DNA of 16,823 nt from Pseudomonadota bacterium (GCA_023433515.1 JAEZCN010000109.1:1-16823); one strand, 5' to 3'; counted from the stretch's first letter, positions 1 to 7,133 are shown. The notes: a model not told the origin generated them from the letters alone. Numbers and translations: made by a program.

Positions 1-1
1 C

Positions 2-322
2 CAGCAGAAATGGACCATCGCGCCGGTCGCCGGCGCCGGCGGATATCCGGGCGCGCCTTACTTCCGCATCACGATCGCGAACACCGAACGCGCGCTGACC
101 GCCACCGCGGGCGGCGAGCTCGCCGCGACGCCGTACACCGGCGCGCCGGAACAACTCTGGCGCATCGATCAGCTCACCGACGGCCGTTATCGCCTCAATC
201 CGAAGTCCATTCCCGGCACGAGCGAGCCGCTGTTCCTCTCCGCCGTCGGCAGCAGCATGCCGACGCTCCAGAAATTCGACCCCGCCAGCGACCGCCAGCG
301 CTGGTCGTTAGGAGCTCCGTGA
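2..322 (+). CDS. C-terminal fragment of a ricin-type beta-trefoil lectin-domain protein (5' truncated)
   Basis: The reading frame is open from the first bases and ends at TGA 320-322, giving about 106 residues of a protein whose start lies outside the window. Three QxW-type motifs are visible: QQKW at the beginning, EQLW in the middle and RQRW near the end. They are spaced as in ricin-B-like beta-trefoil lectin domains (RICIN/RicinB_lectin_2), where QxW packs the hydrophobic core of each repeat. Such domains usually bind carbohydrate and sit at the C-terminus of secreted glycoside hydrolases or esterases; the catalytic part, if any, is upstream and unseen. The stop overlaps the next ATG by one base (TGATG), so the two are probably co-translated. 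The fold call is fairly secure; the function of the whole protein is unknown. Confidence 0.72.
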   Translation, partial: QQKWTIAPVAGAGGYPGAPYFRITIANTERALTATAGGELAATPYTGAPEQLWRIDQLTDGRYRLNPKSIPGTSEPLFLSAVGSSMPTLQKFDPASDRQRWSLGAP

Positions 323-987
323 TGAAGACCGCCATTGCAATCGTTTCGCTGTGCCTTCTCGCGCCCGCGTCCGCGCTCGCTCAGACGCAGACGCAAGCGC
401 AGTCGCAGCCCGAAGCGCCGCGCCCGGCCGCGGCCACGCTCAAACCGGCCAAGGGCGCCGCGGTGCCCGTCGATGAGCGCGGCTTCATCCGCCGCTGGCG
501 GGTGCGCGAACCGTTTCCCGTGCCGGGCCGGCTTACGGAGTCCGCCGTGGAGGAAGCCGTGAAGGCCGCGGCCCTGTCGCCGGAGGCGGAGCAGGATTCC
601 GCGTGGCACGCGCTCGACACCACTAACTACAACGTCAACCTGTATCACTTCGCGTGGGCGCTCTCGAAGCCCACGTCCAACGTGTTGTTCTGGGTGGAGA
701 CCGTGGTCGAGGCGCCAGGCGAGATGCGGAACGTGCGCCTCGCGATCGGCTCCAACGCCGCCTCGCGCTGGTGGCTCAACGGCGAGCCCGTGATCGCCCT
801 CAACGATGACCGGCAGAGCGTGATCGACGACGGTGTCTCGAAACGCGTGACGCTGCGGTCCGGCCGCAACGTGATCCGCGCCGCCGTGATCAACGGCGGC
901 GGCGCCACGGATTTCTGCGCGCGCTTCCTCGACGAAAACGACCGGCCCATACCCGGTCTGCGGGTGAGCTTGCAGGGCGCGCAATAG
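322..987 (+). CDS. Secreted beta-sandwich (carbohydrate-binding-like) protein
   Basis: This 221-residue protein starts at ATG 322, seven bases after a GGAG ribosome-binding site (311-314). It opens with a Sec signal peptide (MKTAIAIVSLCLLAPASALAQ), followed by a low-complexity Q/T/A stretch (QTQTQAQSQ) and a mature domain. The second half (SNAASRWWLNGEPVIAL, then VTLRSGRNVIRAAVINGGG and FCARFLDE) follows the pattern of jelly-roll domains fused to glycoside hydrolases and acetylxylan esterases: a strand pair with WLNG, then a 'GxNxIxxxVxNGGG' strand, then an 'F.ARF.D' strand. No catalytic residues are recognised. With the adjacent lectin-domain gene it suggests a periplasmic or extracellular polysaccharide locus extending to the left. 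The family is not identified with certainty. Confidence 0.7.
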   Translation: MKTAIAIVSLCLLAPASALAQTQTQAQSQPEAPRPAAATLKPAKGAAVPVDERGFIRRWRVREPFPVPGRLTESAVEEAVKAAALSPEAEQDSAWHALDTTNYNVNLYHFAWALSKPTSNVLFWVETVVEAPGEMRNVRLAIGSNAASRWWLNGEPVIALNDDRQSVIDDGVSKRVTLRSGRNVIRAAVINGGGATDFCARFLDENDRPIPGLRVSLQGAQ

Positions 988-994
988 CGACTCG

Positions 995-1000
995 TATAAT
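995..1000 (+). promoter_or_regulatory. Consensus -10 box (TATAAT) for the two-component operon
   Basis: A perfect TATAAT lies 7 bases upstream of the only workable start codon of the response regulator. The best -35 match is poor (TTGCAG, 970-975, 19-bp spacing), inside the 3' end of the preceding gene. A transcript starting at the usual distance would begin at about 1006-1010, on or next to the start codon, implying little or no 5' leader. Confidence 0.5.
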
Positions 1001-1006
1001 GGCGGC

Positions 1007-1717
1007 CTGAGAACCGAATCCGCCGCCACCACGCTGCTGCTCATCGAGGATCACCGCGACATCGCCGAGATGATCGCGGAATACTTCGAGCAGAGGGGTT
1101 TTGCCGTCGACCATGCGGCAGACGGAATCACGGGCCTGCACCTGGCGGTGACGAACCCCTACGACGTGATCGTCGCGGATGTGATGATGGCCGGCATGGA
1201 CGGCATCACCCTGTGTCGCAAGCTGCGCGAGGAAGCACGCAGGGACACGCCGCTGCTGATGCTCACGGCCCGCGACACCCTCGACGACAAGCTCGCCGGT
1301 CTCGACGCCGGCGCCGACGACTACCTGGTCAAACCCTTCGAGATCCGCGAGCTGGAAGCGCGCGTACGCACGCTGCTGCGCCGCCATCGCGGTGCGCTCG
1401 GCCGCGACGTACTCAAGGTCGGCGACCTGGTGCTCGACACCGCGACCCTGTCGGTGACACGGGCCGGCACGCCGATCCGGCTCATGCCCATCGGTATCAA
1501 ACTACTCACGATCCTGATGCGCGCCTCCCCGCGTGTGATCAGCCGCCAGCAACTCGAGCACGAGGTATGGGGCGACCTGCTGCCGGACTCGGACACCTTG
1601 CGAAGCCACCTGTACGCGCTGCGACGCGCCATCGACAAACCCTTCGGCCGCCCGCTGCTGCACACGCTTCCCGGACTCGGATACCGGATCGCCGATGAAG
1701 ACCCGCACGGACAGTGA
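1007..1717 (+). CDS. OmpR/PhoB-family response regulator
   Basis: A two-domain transcriptional regulator of 236 residues if begun at CTG 1007. The receiver domain (about residues 8-120) has the acidic pair E14-D15 (LLLIEDHRD), phospho-acceptor D58 (VIVADVMMAGMDG), T87 (MLTARD) and K109 (LVKPF). The C-terminal winged helix (about 135-232) carries a recognition-helix region (SDTLRSHLYALRRAID) and the typical wing ending in GLGYRIAD. The first ATG in frame (1070) would delete beta-strand 1 and the acidic pair, so it cannot be the functional start. Between the upstream in-frame stop (965-967) and 1070 there is no ATG, GTG or TTG; CTG 1007 is the only plausible initiator, without a Shine-Dalgarno site. 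The gene overlaps the kinase gene by 23 bases. It probably activates the downstream operon through the 11-bp repeats at 3013-3067 (inference). Confidence 0.88.
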   Translation: MRTESAATTLLLIEDHRDIAEMIAEYFEQRGFAVDHAADGITGLHLAVTNPYDVIVADVMMAGMDGITLCRKLREEARRDTPLLMLTARDTLDDKLAGLDAGADDYLVKPFEIRELEARVRTLLRRHRGALGRDVLKVGDLVLDTATLSVTRAGTPIRLMPIGIKLLTILMRASPRVISRQQLEHEVWGDLLPDSDTLRSHLYALRRAIDKPFGRPLLHTLPGLGYRIADEDPHGQ

Positions 1718-2999
1718 CAGCCGCGTCCGCGCCTGGCTCGGCCGCGCGTTCCTGCAGCAGGTCGCGCTCATCAGCGTCGTCGCGGTGCTCGGCGTGTTCA
1801 TGGCCAGCGCGCTGCTCGAGGGTGTGTTGATCCGCGCGGCGCTCGGCGACGAGGTCGAGCATTTCTGGCGTCAGCATGACGCGAACCCGGACTTCCAGCT
1901 CCCGAGCACGCGCAATCTGCGCGGCTACTTCGAGGACACCGCGCCCGCCGCGATCCGCGGGATGTCCCCGGGTTTTCACGAGTGGGAAAGCGAGGGCCTG
2001 GATTTCCTGGTCAACGTGACCGAACGCGACGGGCGGCGGCTGTACCTGGTATTCGACAGAACGAACGTCAGCCGGCTCGCGGCCTACTACGGTCTCGTGC
2101 CACTCGCGTCCGTGTTGCTGGTGTTGTACGTGTCGACCTGGTGGGGCTTCCGCCGGCTGCGGCGCGCGGTGTCGCCGATGATCGCGCTGGCGCGCAAGGT
2201 GCGCGAACTCGATGAGGCACCCTCCAACATCGAGCGCGTGCAGGCGCTCGAGGTCCCGCCCGACGCGGACGACGAGGTCCGCGAGCTCACCGATTCGCTG
2301 CTGCGTTATTCGAAGCGCCTCGCGCATTTCCTCGAGCGCGAGCGCCAGTTCACGCGCGACGCCAGCCACGAGCTGCGCAGCCCGCTCACCGTGATCCGCA
2401 TGGCGGTGAGCATCCTGCTCGAGGAACCGAACCTGAGCGAATCGAAGCGTCGCACCGTGCAGCGCATCCAGCGCGCGACCAACGACATGGAAGAGCTGAC
2501 CAACGCCTTCCTGCTGCTGGCGCGCGAGTCCGAGACCGGGCTGCCCGTCGAGGCGCTCTGTCTCAACGATGTCATCGCCGAAGAGATGGAGCGCGCGAAA
2601 CCGCTGGCCGCGGACAAGCCGGTCACGTCGGCCGTGCGCAGTACGCATCGCCTGTTCCTCGAGGCGCCCGAGAAGGTGCTGTCCATTCTGCTCGGCAATC
2701 TGCTGCGCAATGCGTTCTCGTACACGGATGCCGGCGAGGTGGTGGTCGAGATCGGCGAGGATCGCGTCAGCATCCGCGACACCGGCGTCGGCATGGCGGC
2801 GGACAAGATAGAGGAAATGTTCCGCCCGTTCGTGCGCGGCGAAGACAACCGTCGCGGCGGCCACGGTGTCGGCCTCACCATCGTGCGAAGGCTTTCCGAC
2901 CGGTTCGGCTGGCCCATCACGATCCAGAGCCAGCCGGGCGTCGGCACCACGGTCGAGATCCATTTTCCCGGGGCGCGATCCGAACCGATCGCCGCCTGA
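1695..2999 (+). CDS. Membrane sensor histidine kinase
   Basis: A 434-residue kinase partnered with the overlapping response regulator. A transmembrane helix at about residues 22-45 is followed by a short periplasmic sensor region of about 85 residues and a second helix at about 130-150. Then come a HAMP-like linker, the HisKA dimerisation helix with the phospho-accepting H225 (FTRDASHELRSPLTVIR) and a HATPase domain: N-box (LLRNAFSYTD, N339), G1 box (DTGVGMA, 362-368), F-box (MFRPFVRG) and G2 box (GGHGVGLTIV). All catalytic motifs are intact. The sensor region matches no named sensory domain I recognise, so the signal is unknown. It ends 96 bases before the lipid operon, with no Rho-independent terminator between. 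Confidence 0.92.
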   Translation: MKTRTDSDSRVRAWLGRAFLQQVALISVVAVLGVFMASALLEGVLIRAALGDEVEHFWRQHDANPDFQLPSTRNLRGYFEDTAPAAIRGMSPGFHEWESEGLDFLVNVTERDGRRLYLVFDRTNVSRLAAYYGLVPLASVLLVLYVSTWWGFRRLRRAVSPMIALARKVRELDEAPSNIERVQALEVPPDADDEVRELTDSLLRYSKRLAHFLERERQFTRDASHELRSPLTVIRMAVSILLEEPNLSESKRRTVQRIQRATNDMEELTNAFLLLARESETGLPVEALCLNDVIAEEMERAKPLAADKPVTSAVRSTHRLFLEAPEKVLSILLGNLLRNAFSYTDAGEVVVEIGEDRVSIRDTGVGMAADKIEEMFRPFVRGEDNRRGGHGVGLTIVRRLSDRFGWPITIQSQPGVGTTVEIHFPGARSEPIAA

Positions 3000-3012
3000 T
3001 TTTTTTTCAGGC
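2994..3012 (+). other. Short hairpin with an all-T loop at the kinase stop codon
   Basis: GCCTGA (2994-2999, containing the kinase TGA) can pair with TCAGGC (3007-3012) around a loop of seven T residues. The T run lies in the loop rather than after the stem, and the stem is only 6 bp, so it does not look like an intrinsic terminator. Read-through from the two-component genes into the next operon is therefore possible. Confidence 0.3.
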
Positions 3013-3067
3013 TTTCACTCCCGCTCCACGCGGATTTCACGGGCTCTTCACGTGGGCTCCTCGACGA
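3013..3067 (+). promoter_or_regulatory. Array of 11-bp direct repeats, probable response-regulator operator
   Basis: TTTCAC (3013), CTCCAC (3024), TTTCAC (3035) and CTTCAC (3046) recur at exactly 11-base intervals, with a degenerate fifth unit CTCCTC at 3057. The hexamer consensus is (T/C)T(T/C)CAC, with the five intervening bases unrelated. OmpR/PhoB-family dimers bind tandem direct repeats with about 11-bp pitch, and the array sits between such a regulator pair and an operon on the same strand. It probably is the binding site through which this two-component system controls the operon, with the promoter overlapping or just downstream; no clear -10 box is seen. Confidence 0.6.
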
Positions 3068-3080
3068 TGGGACCCCATCG
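3065..3080 (+). promoter_or_regulatory. 16-bp palindrome next to the operon's first ribosome-binding site
   Basis: CGATGGG (3065-3071) is the exact reverse complement of CCCATCG (3074-3080), separated by AC. As RNA it would form a 6-bp stem with a GACC loop, directly touching the strong Shine-Dalgarno sequence GGAGGAGG (3080-3087). It may be a second operator or a 5'-UTR hairpin controlling ribosome access; neither can be decided from sequence alone. Confidence 0.4.
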
Positions 3081-3087
3081 GAGGAGG
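3080..3087 (+). promoter_or_regulatory. Strong Shine-Dalgarno GGAGGAGG for the GTG 3095 start
   Basis: GGAGGAGG lies 7 bases before GTG 3095. A second AGGAG (3101-3105) lies 7 bases before an in-frame ATG at 3113. Both starts are therefore well served; the stronger site favours GTG 3095, the more canonical codon favours ATG 3113. Confidence 0.6.
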
Positions 3088-3094
3088 CTCGCAA

Positions 3095-4165
3095 GTGACC
3101 AGGAGATCATCCATGCAATTCGCGGCACGTCAGGCCATCAGCTGGACCGAGCAGGGTCTGGTCCCGGACTCCATCATCCGCGGGGCGATCCGCCGCCTGC
3201 TGCGCGCGCGACTCGCGGAATTGCGCCCGGATGACGTGGAGCATGCGGCGGAGGCCACGGCGCGTTTCGCGGCGGCGATGGGCGAGGCGCCCATCGCCCT
3301 CCTGGCGCACAAGGCCAACGAACAGCACTACGAAGTGCCACCGGAATTCTTCGGTTACGCGCTGGGGCCGCACCGCAAATACAGCTGCTGTCTGTGGGAA
3401 GAAGGCGTGCAAACGCTCGGCGAGGCGGAAAGCAAGGCATTGGCCGTTACCTGCGAACGCGCCGGGCTCGCGGACGGCCTGCGGATCCTGGAACTCGGCT
3501 GTGGGTGGGGATCGCTGACGCTGTACATGGCGCAGCGGTTCCCGCGCGCCGCCATTCTCGCGGTCTCGAATTCCGCGCCGCAGCGGGAATACATCCTCGC
3601 CGAGGCGGCGCGGCGCGGACTCGGGAACATCGAGGTCCTCACCGCGGACATGAACGACTTCACGACGACGCGACGCTTCGACCGCGTCGTGTCGGTGGAG
3701 ATGTTCGAGCACATGCGCAATCACGCCCGTCTCTTCGAGCGGATCGCGGACTGGCTCGAGCCCGACGGCCGCTTCTTCATGCACATCTTCGTGCATCGCT
3801 CCGTGCCCTATCTATTCGAGGACCGGGGCGACGACGACTGGATGAGCCGGCACTTCTTTTCGGGCGGCATGATGCCGAGCGCCGGGTTGCCGCTGCTGTT
3901 CCAGGAGCATCTGCGCCTCGAGCGGCAGTGGGCCTGGAGCGGCACGCACTACGAGAAGACCGCGAACGCGTGGCTCGCCAACGTCGATGCGCGCCGCGAC
4001 GAAACGCTGGCGGTGCTCGAGGCCACGTATGGCCAGGGCCAGGGAGCGTTGTGGCTGCAGCGCTGGCGCATGTTCTTCATGGCCTGCGCGGAGCTGTGGG
4101 GGTATCGCGAGGGAAGCGAGTGGTTCGTGTGTCAGTACCTGTTCGCGCCGCAGGCGCGCGCGTGA
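3095..4165 (+). CDS. SAM-dependent methyltransferase, coclaurine N-methyltransferase/CFA-synthase-like
   Basis: A 356-residue soluble enzyme from GTG 3095 (350 from ATG 3113). The Rossmann SAM-binding motif is ILELGCGWGSL (131-141); HYEVPPEFF (78-86) and YSCCLW (96-101) precede it as in the cyclopropane-synthase superfamily. The segment VEMFEHMRNH (201-210) and the later HFFSGGMMPS and GTHYEKTANAWL stretches resemble plant coclaurine N-methyltransferases and their bacterial relatives more than true CFA synthases. The methyl acceptor is unknown; position at the head of a lipid-modifying operon suggests a lipid, amine-lipid or unsaturated acyl chain (inference). It is the first of two CFA-superfamily enzymes in the operon. 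Its stop is 7 bases before the DUF2878 gene. Confidence 0.85.
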   Translation: MTRRSSMQFAARQAISWTEQGLVPDSIIRGAIRRLLRARLAELRPDDVEHAAEATARFAAAMGEAPIALLAHKANEQHYEVPPEFFGYALGPHRKYSCCLWEEGVQTLGEAESKALAVTCERAGLADGLRILELGCGWGSLTLYMAQRFPRAAILAVSNSAPQREYILAEAARRGLGNIEVLTADMNDFTTTRRFDRVVSVEMFEHMRNHARLFERIADWLEPDGRFFMHIFVHRSVPYLFEDRGDDDWMSRHFFSGGMMPSAGLPLLFQEHLRLERQWAWSGTHYEKTANAWLANVDARRDETLAVLEATYGQGQGALWLQRWRMFFMACAELWGYREGSEWFVCQYLFAPQARA

Positions 4166-4172
4166 GGCGGCC

Positions 4173-4703
4173 ATGAAGTTCACTCTCTACAATTTCGCGG
4201 CCTACCAGGTGGCGTGGTTCGCCGTCCTGCTCGGCGCTGCCCGCGGCACCGCGTGGGCCGGCACGGCGCTCGCACTGCTGGTCGCGGTCGTGCACCTGGC
4301 GCTGCGCCGCGATCCGCGCGAGCTACGGCTCATGAGCCTGGCGGCGGCCATCGGCGTGCTCATCGACAGCACGCTCGCGTTGACCGGCCAGGTGCGATTC
4401 GCGTCCGCCTGGCCCGGCGAGTTCGCGCCGTACTGGATGCTGTCGTTGTGGATCGTGTTCGCCACCACGCTGAACCATTCCCTGCGCTGGCTCATGGTCC
4501 GCCCGCTGGCGGCGGGGATCGGCGGCGCACTCGGCGGCCCACTTGCCTACCTGGCGGGCGAAAGACTCGGCGCGCTCGACATCGCAACGCCCGCCACCGC
4601 CCTGCCGCTCATCGCGGTGGTGTGGACAGCCGCCATGGTGACGCTCTCGATGAAGGGTGTGCGCGCCTCCGCGCTGCCCACGACGCGGAGTGTGCCCGCA
4701 TGA
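4173..4703 (+). CDS. DUF2878 integral membrane protein
   Basis: A 176-residue protein that is almost entirely hydrophobic, with about five or six predicted membrane helices. Features shared with DUF2878 proteins as I know them are the N-terminal YNFAAYQVAWFAVLLGAARG, the middle GVLIDSTLALTGQVRF, WMLSLWIVFATTLNHSLRWL and GGALGGPLAYLAGERLGAL. Its biochemical role is undescribed. Members are commonly found beside COG2907/COG3496/COG2230 genes, as here. The start ATG 4173 follows the preceding stop by 7 bases with a weak GAGGCGG. Its stop overlaps the next start as ATGA (4700-4703). Confidence 0.82.
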   Translation: MKFTLYNFAAYQVAWFAVLLGAARGTAWAGTALALLVAVVHLALRRDPRELRLMSLAAAIGVLIDSTLALTGQVRFASAWPGEFAPYWMLSLWIVFATTLNHSLRWLMVRPLAAGIGGALGGPLAYLAGERLGALDIATPATALPLIAVVWTAAMVTLSMKGVRASALPTTRSVPA

Positions 4704-5296
4704 TCCCGCGCACCGCAGTCTTGCTCACGCTCGCGGCGTTGCTGGCCGGAACGGCCGCCCAGGGCGCCACCCGCGAATGGCGCTTCGACGTCTCGCTCGA
4801 CGGCCGCGCCATCGGTGAGCACCGCTTCGTGCTGCGCGAGGACGCGGAGCGCCGCGAGCTGCTGAGCGAGGCGAACTTCCGCGTAAAGATCCTGTTTTTC
4901 GAGGCGTACCGCTACGAACATCGCGCCGAGGAGCGCTGGCGCGGCGACTGCCTGGAAAGCCTCGACGCACGCACCGACGACAACGGCGAGCTCAAGGTGG
5001 TCACCGCCAGCGATGCGGCGCCGCTCGCCGATTGCGTGCAGACCTTCGCCTACTGGAACCCGAGCATCCTCGAGGCGCGGCGGCTGCTGAATCCGCAGAC
5101 CGGCGAGTACGTCGACGTGACCGTCCAGCGCATCGGAAGCGAGACCGTCGACGGCCAGCCGGCCGAGCGGTACCGATTGCTCGGCGGCGGACGCACGCCG
5201 CTCAGCATCGACCTGTGGTACTCGCCGTCGCGCGACTGGCTCGCGCTCGAATCGCTCACGCCGGAGGGGCGCCGCCTGCGCTACGCCAGAAAATGA
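4700..5296 (+). CDS. DUF6134-like exported protein
   Basis: A 198-residue protein beginning with a signal peptide (MIPRTAVLLTLAALLAGTAAQGA), followed by a predicted all-beta periplasmic domain. The opening REWRFDVSLDGRAIGEHRFVLRE, the FRVKILFFEAYRYEHRAEERWRGDCLESLDARTDDNG block and YWNPSILEARRLLNPQTGEYVDV match the pattern I associate with DUF6134; the assignment is from memory. Two cysteines (CLESL and DCVQ) could form a disulphide. The function is unknown; co-occurrence with a lipocalin suggests a periplasmic lipid-handling or carrier role (inference). It is coupled by a 4-base overlap at its start, and its stop lies within the next ATG (ATGA, 5293-5296). Confidence 0.75.
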   Translation: MIPRTAVLLTLAALLAGTAAQGATREWRFDVSLDGRAIGEHRFVLREDAERRELLSEANFRVKILFFEAYRYEHRAEERWRGDCLESLDARTDDNGELKVVTASDAAPLADCVQTFAYWNPSILEARRLLNPQTGEYVDVTVQRIGSETVDGQPAERYRLLGGGRTPLSIDLWYSPSRDWLALESLTPEGRRLRYARK

Positions 5297-5862
5297 CGCT
5301 GCTACGAACGGTGACCACGATGTCGATCCTCTCACTACTCGCGGCCTGCCGCTCCGCGCACCCACCGCTGACGACGGAACCCACGGTGGACCTCCCGCGG
5401 TTCATGGGCGACTGGTACGTGATCGCGAGCATTCCCACCTTTCTCGAGAAAGGCGCGCACAACGCGGTCGAGTCCTATCGACTCGATCCCGACGGCACCA
5501 TCGCCACCACCTTCACGTTCCGCGACGGAGCGTTCGACGGCCAGCTCGAGCGTCATTGTCCGCGCGGCTTCGTGCTCGACACCCGCTCGAATGCCGTGTG
5601 GGGCATGCGTTTCGTTTGGCCGATCAAGGCCGACTACCGCATCGTGCATGTCAGCCCTGACTACCAGCGGACCATAGTCGGGCGCGAGAAGCGCGACTAC
5701 GTGTGGATCATGGCGCGCACGCCGCGCATCGACGACGCGCAGCTCGAGGAGTTGCGCGAGCGTGTCGCGCGCGAAGGCTACGACCTGTCCGCGCTGCAAG
5801 TCGTGCCCCAACGCTGGCCCGAGGGCGACGCAGCTCGCTCGAACCTGGAGGAATGCTCGTGA
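5293..5862 (+). CDS. blc: Blc-type outer-membrane lipocalin lipoprotein
   Basis: A 189-residue lipoprotein. The lipobox is LLAAC with the acylated cysteine at residue 19 and arginine at +2, which does not act as an inner-membrane retention signal, so outer-membrane sorting is expected. The lipocalin signature GDWYVIA is at 39-45, and the C-terminal strand YVWIMARTP (136-144) matches bacterial lipocalin Blc (YLWILSRTP-like). The length is close to that of E. coli Blc (177). Blc binds fatty acids and lysophospholipids. In this operon it may carry or store the modified acyl chains made by the adjacent enzymes (inference). The stop overlaps the next start as GTGA (5859-5862). The symbol reflects family membership, not proven orthology. 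Confidence 0.88.
   Translation: MTLLRTVTTMSILSLLAACRSAHPPLTTEPTVDLPRFMGDWYVIASIPTFLEKGAHNAVESYRLDPDGTIATTFTFRDGAFDGQLERHCPRGFVLDTRSNAVWGMRFVWPIKADYRIVHVSPDYQRTIVGREKRDYVWIMARTPRIDDAQLEELRERVAREGYDLSALQVVPQRWPEGDAARSNLEECS
5847..5851 (+). promoter_or_regulatory. Shine-Dalgarno GGAGG that selects the GTG 5859 start
   Basis: GGAGG ends one base before ATG 5853, too close to serve it, but 7 bases before GTG 5859. The GTG also overlaps the lipocalin stop as GTGA and gives the expected N-terminus MKIAIIGSGIAG for a flavoprotein. Confidence 0.7.
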
Positions 5863-7133
5863 AGATCGCCATCATCGGCAGCGGGATCGCCGGAAACGTC
5901 GCCGCCTGGCACCTGTGCCGCGAGCACGACATCACCGTGTTCGAAGCCGCGGATCACGTGGGTGGCCACACGCACACGCACGAGATCGAACACGAGGGGC
6001 ATCGAGTGTGCGTCGACACCGGCTTCATCGTGTGCAACGACCGCACCTATCCGCGGTTTCTAGCACTGATGGACGAGCTCGACGTCGAGCTGCAGCCGGG
6101 CGACATGAGCTTCTCGGTGACCTGCCCAGCCAGCGGCCTCGAGTACAACGGCACCACGCTCAATAGTTTGTTCGCGCAGCGGCGCAATGTATTGCGGCCG
6201 GCCTTCTGGCGCATGATCCGCGACATCCTGCGCTTCAACCGCGAGGCGCCGCGACTGCTCGATTCGCCGGACGACGCGTGCACGCTGGGCGATTACCTCG
6301 ACGCGCAGGGCTATTCACGCCCGTTCGTTGAGCACTACATCCTGCCGATGGGCGCGGCCATCTGGAGCGCGGGCACGGACACGTTGCGTTCCTTCCCGGC
6401 GCGCTACTTCGTGCGGTTCTTCCACAACCACGGCATGCTGACCGTCGACGACCGGCCGCAATGGCTCACGGTGCGCGGCGGCTCGGCGCGTTACGTCGAG
6501 AAACTCACCGCGCCGTTCCGCGACCGGATCCGGCTGCGCACGCCCGTCGAAAGCGTGCGGCGTTCGCCCGCGGGCGTGTGGATCAAACCGGTGGGTTCGC
6601 AGCCCGAGCGATTCGACCGCGTGTTCTTCGCCTGTCACAGCGACCAGGCGTTGCGCCTGCTCGCGGACGCGCACGCGACCGAGCGCGAGGTGCTCGGCGC
6701 CATGCGTTACCAGCGCAACGACGTCGTGCTGCACACCGATACGAGCGTGCTGCCGAAGAAGCGCCGGGCCTGGGCCGCGTGGAACTACCACCTCATCGAT
6801 CGCGCCGCCGAGCGCGTGGCGGTGACGTATCACATGAACATCCTGCAGCGCATCGCCTCGCGCACGCCGCTGCTGGTGTCGTTGAACCTCGCGGACCGCA
6901 TCGACCCGCGGCACGTGATCCGGCGGATGAGCTACGAACATCCCGTGTTCACGCGCGCCGCGGTGGCCGCGCAGGCGCGCCACGCGGAAATCGACGGCCT
7001 GGATCGCGCGTACTTCTGCGGCGCGTACTGGGGCTTCGGCTTCCACGAGGACGGGGTCGCGAGCGCGCGGGCCGCGCTCGATCATTTCCGGGAGACAGAA
7101 CATGCACAGCGCGCTGTACACCGGACGGCTTAG
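5859..7133 (+). CDS. FAD-dependent amine-oxidase-like oxidoreductase (COG2907)
   Basis: A 424-residue flavoprotein. The N-terminal dinucleotide-binding motif is IIGSGIAGNVAAW (GxGxxG at 7-12), with the ribose-binding acidic residue E29 (TVFEA) and GGHTHT (35-40). The C-terminal FAD-closing segment is YFCGAYWGFGFHEDGVASA. These are hallmarks of the predicted NAD/FAD-binding proteins of COG2907, distantly related to amine oxidases and phytoene desaturases. In Rhodobacter sphaeroides, furan fatty-acid synthesis uses a CFA-like methylase followed by a desaturase; whether this protein is orthologous to that desaturase cannot be settled here. A role in oxidising or desaturating a methylated acyl chain fits the neighbours (inference). 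Its 3' end overlaps the DUF1365 gene by 32 bases. Confidence 0.85.
   Translation: MKIAIIGSGIAGNVAAWHLCREHDITVFEAADHVGGHTHTHEIEHEGHRVCVDTGFIVCNDRTYPRFLALMDELDVELQPGDMSFSVTCPASGLEYNGTTLNSLFAQRRNVLRPAFWRMIRDILRFNREAPRLLDSPDDACTLGDYLDAQGYSRPFVEHYILPMGAAIWSAGTDTLRSFPARYFVRFFHNHGMLTVDDRPQWLTVRGGSARYVEKLTAPFRDRIRLRTPVESVRRSPAGVWIKPVGSQPERFDRVFFACHSDQALRLLADAHATEREVLGAMRYQRNDVVLHTDTSVLPKKRRAWAAWNYHLIDRAAERVAVTYHMNILQRIASRTPLLVSLNLADRIDPRHVIRRMSYEHPVFTRAAVAAQARHAEIDGLDRAYFCGAYWGFGFHEDGVASARAALDHFRETEHAQRAVHRTA

Noticed and set aside
10..321. Upstream extension of the secreted protein to ATG 10
   Set aside because: The signal peptide and ribosome-binding site place the start at ATG 322. The extension overlaps the lectin-domain reading frame and is arginine/histidine-rich noise.
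187..1044. 285-residue open frame on the minus strand
   Set aside because: It lies antisense to the lectin tail and the secreted protein, has an H/R/G-rich composition typical of GC-rich shadow frames, and shows no recognisable motif.
1539..2963. 474-residue open frame on the minus strand
   Set aside because: It is antisense to the kinase, whose catalytic motifs are all intact on the plus strand; the H/R/E/A-rich composition is an artefact of GC-rich codons read backwards.
2994..3012. T-run hairpin after the kinase as an intrinsic terminator
   Set aside because: The T residues form the loop instead of following the stem, and the stem is only six base pairs.
5853..5858. ATG 5853 as start of the FAD oxidoreductase
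   Set aside because: The GGAGG site is only one base away, whereas GTG 5859 has ideal spacing, overlaps the previous stop as GTGA and gives a standard flavoprotein N-terminus.
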